DNA of 51,011 nucleotides, from the NCBI GenBank assembly GCA_027451345.1, contig DAIDJO010000051.1, positions 1 to 51,011 of the forward strand, in the 5' to 3' direction. A program made the translations under genes and the position numbers. Of the stretch, positions 48,300-51,011 are shown piece after piece. The stretch's first letter is position 1. Each line of letters begins with the position of its first letter. The notes under the pieces are model-generated. The model was not told the DNA's origin, searched no databases, and was given only the letters and a program-made list of their open reading frames with translations. This DNA comes from Solirubrobacterales bacterium. GTDB taxonomy: Bacteria; Actinomycetota; Thermoleophilia; Solirubrobacterales; Solirubrobacteraceae.

Positions 48300-49275
48300 C
48301 TCGGACCTCGAGGTCTCGGAGATCTCCCTCGGCGCGTGGTTGACCTACGCCGGGGGGATCGAGTTCGAGCAGACCCTCGCCTGCACGGAGGCGGCCTTCG
48401 CGGCGGGGATCAACTTCTTCGACACCGCGAACGTCTACGGGCGCGGCGCGGCGGAGACGGCCTGGGGGGAGATCCTCTCCAAACACCCCCGTGACTCCTA
48501 CATCCTCGCCACCAAGGTCAACGGCCAGATGTCGGATGACCCGACCGACCAGGGCCTGTCGGCCGCACAGATCGCCAAGCAGATCGACGCCTCCCTGCGG
48601 CGCCTGCAGACCGACTATGTCGACCTCTACCAGGCCCACCGCTTCGACGTCGAGGTGCCGATCGAGGAGACGATCGAGGCGCTCCAGCTCGTCGTCGCCC
48701 AGGGCAAGGCCCGCTACCTCGGCTTCAGCGAGTGGACGCCCGAGCAGATCCGCGCCGCCGTGGAGATCGCCGGCCCCGACCTGTTCGTCTCCTCCCAGCC
48801 CCAGTACTCGATGCTCTGGCAGGCGCCCGAGGCCGAGGTCTTCCCCGTCTGCGCCGAGTACGACATCTCCCACATCGTCTGGTCCCCACTCGCCCAGGGC
48901 GTGCTCACCGGCAAGTACCGGCCGGGCGAACCGCTGCCCGAGGGCTCGCGGGCGGCGAGCGAGGAGATGAGCGGCGCGATGCACCTGGTGATGAGCGACG
49001 CCGCGCTGCAGGCCGTGCAGCGTCTCGTGCCGATCGCCGAGGGCGAGGGGCTCACGCTCCCGCAGCTCGCGCTCGCCTGGGTGCTGCGGCGCCCCGAGGT
49101 CGCCTCCGCCATCGTCGGCGCCTCACGCCCCGAGCAGGTGCACGCGAACGCCTCGGCATCGGGGATCACCCTCTCCGCCGACGTGCTGTCGGCGATCGAC
49201 GAGGCGCTCGGCGAGGTGCCGGTGAAGGAGCCGACGCTCGCCCCGTTCGCCCGGGAGGGCGTCCGGCACCGGTGA
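48277..49275 (+). CDS. Aldo-keto reductase (Kv-beta-like)
   Basis: NADPH-dependent (alpha/beta)8-barrel reductase. The catalytic tetrad is D49, Y54, K80 and H121 (DTANVYG, LATKVNG, QAHRFD). GFSEWTPEQI, QPQYSML, SPLAQGVLTGKY and AIVGASRPEQV define the potassium-channel beta-subunit-like AKR6/YghZ group. Length 332. The GTG start lies inside the end of the GMC gene with an excellent AGGAGG 6 nt upstream, so it is translated from the same mRNA. It may reduce a carbonyl product of the GMC enzyme. A strong hairpin follows the stop. Confidence 0.92.
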   Translation: MRYRKLGSSDLEVSEISLGAWLTYAGGIEFEQTLACTEAAFAAGINFFDTANVYGRGAAETAWGEILSKHPRDSYILATKVNGQMSDDPTDQGLSAAQIAKQIDASLRRLQTDYVDLYQAHRFDVEVPIEETIEALQLVVAQGKARYLGFSEWTPEQIRAAVEIAGPDLFVSSQPQYSMLWQAPEAEVFPVCAEYDISHIVWSPLAQGVLTGKYRPGEPLPEGSRAASEEMSGAMHLVMSDAALQAVQRLVPIAEGEGLTLPQLALAWVLRRPEVASAIVGASRPEQVHANASASGITLSADVLSAIDEALGEVPVKEPTLAPFAREGVRHR

Positions 49276-49283
49276 TGTGACCG

Positions 49284-49309
49284 GGTGGCCGTCCCGCTGG
49301 ACGGCCACC
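49284..49309. terminator. Strong hairpin terminator between converging genes
   Basis: GGTGGCCGTCC and GGACGGCCACC form a perfect 11-bp stem with a CGCT tetraloop, 8 nt after the aldo-keto reductase stop and 37 nt from the dipeptidase stop. No U-tract follows, common for actinobacterial terminators. It would serve both directions. Confidence 0.7.
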
Positions 49310-49346
49310 TCCTCCGGCCCGTCGCCTCGCCCCGCGCCGGCGCGCC

Positions 49347-50399
49347 TCAGCGCCACCAGGCGCCGAGCACCCGCCGCCAGTTCTCCCAGGCGATGGCGCG
49401 GATCTCCGCGCGGGAGAAGCCGGCGTCGGCGAGCGCGGCGAGCAGCCGCGGGTAGCCGGCGACGTCGCCCAGCGCGGCCGGGATCGTGGCGCCGTCGAAA
49501 TCGGAGCCGAAGGCGACGTGCGCGACACCGACCCGAGCGGCGACGTGGCGCACGTGCTCGACGATCTGCTGCAGCGGCGTGTCGGGGTCGTTGGCGAAGT
49601 CCGGGCGCAGGAAGAAGCAGGCGAAGACGATCCCCACGAGCCCGCCCGAGGCGGCGACGGCGTCGATCTGCGCGTCGGTCAGGTTGCGCGAGCAGGGGGA
49701 GATCGCATGCACGCCGGCGTGGCTGACGACCAGCGGCCCGGTGTCGCTGCGCGCGACGTCCCAGAATCCCGCCTCGTTCATGTGGCTCAGGTCGACGACG
49801 ATGCCGAGCTCGCCGCAGCGCCGGACGAGCGCTCGCCCGGCGCGGGTGAGGCCGGGGCCGACGTCCGGCGAGGACGGGAACACGAAGGGGACGCCGTGGG
49901 CGAACGCGTTGGGTCGGCTCCAGACCGGCCCGAGCGAGCGCAGCCCGGCGGCATACCAGGTCTCGAGGCTCTCGAGCCCGGGGTCGATCGCCTCGGCGCC
50001 CTCGAGGTGGAGGACGGCGACGGGCGGGCCGTCTCCCGCCGCGGCCGCGTCGAGGTCGGCGCCGGAGCGTGCGACCCGCACCGCGCCGGCACGCTCGAGG
50101 GCGAGGAGGCGCCCGGCCGCGATCGTGCTGAGCGCCGCCGCGCGGGCCTGACCGACGCGGGGGGAGGGGGGACGCGCGTACGTGCCGTCCGGGCGGGGCT
50201 CGGGGTCGTGGTGCGGTTCGCGCGACTCGGTGAAGACGGCGAAGATCCCGCCGCGCACACCGCGCGCGCGCATCCGCGGCAGATCGAGGTGGCCGCCTCC
50301 GCCGCCGTCCTGCAGCGAGGCGTGGTGGCCGGCGGTGAGGGCGTCGTTGTGGCCGTCGAAGATCGGCACGGGCGAAGGATCGGAGGGGGAACGGGTCAT
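49347..50399 (-). CDS. Membrane dipeptidase-like M19 family peptidase
   Basis: Zn-dependent dipeptidase of the renal dipeptidase family, cleaving dipeptides and sometimes D-amino-acid-containing peptides. Metal ligands appear as DGHNDAL, VLHLEGAEAID, DLSHMN with VSHAGVHAI, and FGSDFDGA. Length 350 is normal. There is no signal peptide or lipobox, so it is cytoplasmic. The ATG at 50399 is 26 bp from the divergent hydrolase start. It converges on the aldo-keto reductase gene across a strong hairpin. Confidence 0.93.
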   Translation of the reverse strand: MTRSPSDPSPVPIFDGHNDALTAGHHASLQDGGGGGHLDLPRMRARGVRGGIFAVFTESREPHHDPEPRPDGTYARPPSPRVGQARAAALSTIAAGRLLALERAGAVRVARSGADLDAAAAGDGPPVAVLHLEGAEAIDPGLESLETWYAAGLRSLGPVWSRPNAFAHGVPFVFPSSPDVGPGLTRAGRALVRRCGELGIVVDLSHMNEAGFWDVARSDTGPLVVSHAGVHAISPCSRNLTDAQIDAVAASGGLVGIVFACFFLRPDFANDPDTPLQQIVEHVRHVAARVGVAHVAFGSDFDGATIPAALGDVAGYPRLLAALADAGFSRAEIRAIAWENWRRVLGAWWR

Positions 50400-50425
50400 C
50401 GGCGCGCAGCTGGCAGCATGACAGC

Positions 50426-51011
50426 GTGCGCGTCCGCGAGGGGAAGATGGGGGAGCTGCCGTATCTGGCCGTCGGCTCGGGGCCCCCGCTCGTCGTGCTC
50501 GCGGGCCTGCTGCCGCGGGCCGGCGTCGCCCCCGGCCCGCTCCGGGCCGAGCACGAGCGCACCGCCCGGCTGTTCGCGCACGACTGCGAGGCCTTCTACC
50601 TCAACCGCCGCCCCGGATGGCGCCCCGGCACGACGATGGCGCAGATCGCCGCCGAGCACGCGGCGGCGGTGCACGGCGCCTTCGGCGGGCCGGTCGACCT
50701 GGTCGGGATGTCGACGGGCGGGAGCATCGCGCAGCAGATCGCGGCCGAGCACCCGGCGGCGGTGCGCCGGCTGGTCCTCATCAGCACCGGCTGGTGCCTC
50801 GGGGCGCTCGCCCGGCGGGTGCAGCGGCGGCTCGCCGCGCGGGTGCGCGCCGGGGCGATGCGCGAGGCGAGCGCGGTGTTCGCCGCCGATCTGATGCCGC
50901 CCGGCCCGCTCGAGCTCCCCGGGGCACTCGCCGGCTGGCTCGCCGGTCCGCACCTCTTCTCGGCCGACGATCTGCGCGACAGGCATCCTCGGCCTCGGCC
51001 ATCACGGCCAT
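50426..51011 (+). CDS. Alpha/beta-hydrolase fold protein, 3'-truncated by the window edge
   Basis: The frame from GTG at 50426 (or ATG at 50447) reads GELPYLAVGSGPPLVVLAGL, then VDLVGMSTGGSIAQQIAAEHP with the nucleophile serine in GMSTGG and VRRLVLISTGW, the standard alpha/beta-hydrolase core. The oxyanion region LAGLLPRAG replaces the usual HG-x-P. The acid and histidine would lie beyond the window. The last 10 residues before the edge are Arg/Pro-rich, so a frame change there cannot be excluded. Substrate unknown. Confidence 0.75.
   Translation, partial: MRVREGKMGELPYLAVGSGPPLVVLAGLLPRAGVAPGPLRAEHERTARLFAHDCEAFYLNRRPGWRPGTTMAQIAAEHAAAVHGAFGGPVDLVGMSTGGSIAQQIAAEHPAAVRRLVLISTGWCLGALARRVQRRLAARVRAGAMREASAVFAADLMPPGPLELPGALAGWLAGPHLFSADDLRDRHPRPRPSRP

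Noticed and set aside
50960..51011. Frameshift at the end of the alpha/beta-hydrolase
   Set aside because: The last codons look atypical, but too little sequence remains before the window edge to decide.

Overview
The window is a contiguous piece of a very GC-rich bacterial chromosome, densely coding on both strands with about 51 protein genes, many joined by 1-14 bp overlaps (mostly GTGA or ATGA). I infer an actinobacterium, most likely a deep lineage such as Thermoleophilia/Solirubrobacterales. The reasons are the IF-2 N-terminal sequence, an actinobacterial LexA box, a Ddn-like flavin/deazaflavin enzyme, a solitary AbiEi-like/DUF559 protein, and RNase Y occurring together with RNase J and PNPase. 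I see no phage, insertion sequence, CRISPR, rRNA or tRNA gene.

Layout. 1-5852: translation and cofactor core (infB, rbfA, DHH phosphoesterase, truB, ribF, rpsO, peroxiredoxin). 5918-9668: an accessory block (DsbA-like protein, drug-efflux MFS with TetR, DUF559 protein). 9727-16553: pnp, M16 peptidase, dapB, dapA, rnj. 16499-21195: a second accessory block, with a two-component system split by a CDP-alcohol phosphatidyltransferase and then a molybdenum-cofactor group (fdhD, DUF6457, mobA). 21257-31319: ftsK, rodZ-like, cinA, recA, recX, rny, miaB. 31329-37911: mscS, an SDR, miaA, dapF, a dapL-like aminotransferase, hflX, dut. 37939-43614: a minus-strand chain of overlapping genes (HAD phosphatase, lipid kinase, murT, methyltransferase, gatD, osmolyte-binding protein). 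43644-46183: SRAP, an unknown membrane protein, a DUF3037/HipA-like kinase pair. 46235-51011: Ddn-like enzyme, GMC oxidoreductase, aldo-keto reductase, dipeptidase and a truncated alpha/beta hydrolase.

The backbone order infB-rbfA-truB-ribF-rpsO-pnp-M16-dap-rnj-ftsK-rodZ-cinA-recA-rny-miaB is, from memory, the same as in Bacillus and overlaps strongly with that of Mycobacterium. The accessory blocks stand out as insertions, and pgsA is missing from its usual place between rodZ and cinA. Functionally the window joins RNA decay (pnp, rnj, rny), tRNA modification (truB, miaA, miaB), the DAP/lysine branch (dapA, dapB, dapF, dapL-like) and its cell-wall use (murT/gatD), and SOS repair (recA, recX, SRAP).

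Most notable: the DapF homologue has serine at both catalytic cysteine positions; rny is preceded by a roughly 170-nt leader with a long-range 12-of-13 bp stem that I cannot assign to a known riboswitch; a methyltransferase is translationally coupled between murT and gatD; fdhD and its divergent neighbour share overlapping -10 elements in a 25-bp gap; and many genes have a TANNNT hexamer 6-10 nt before the start codon, suggesting widespread leaderless mRNAs.
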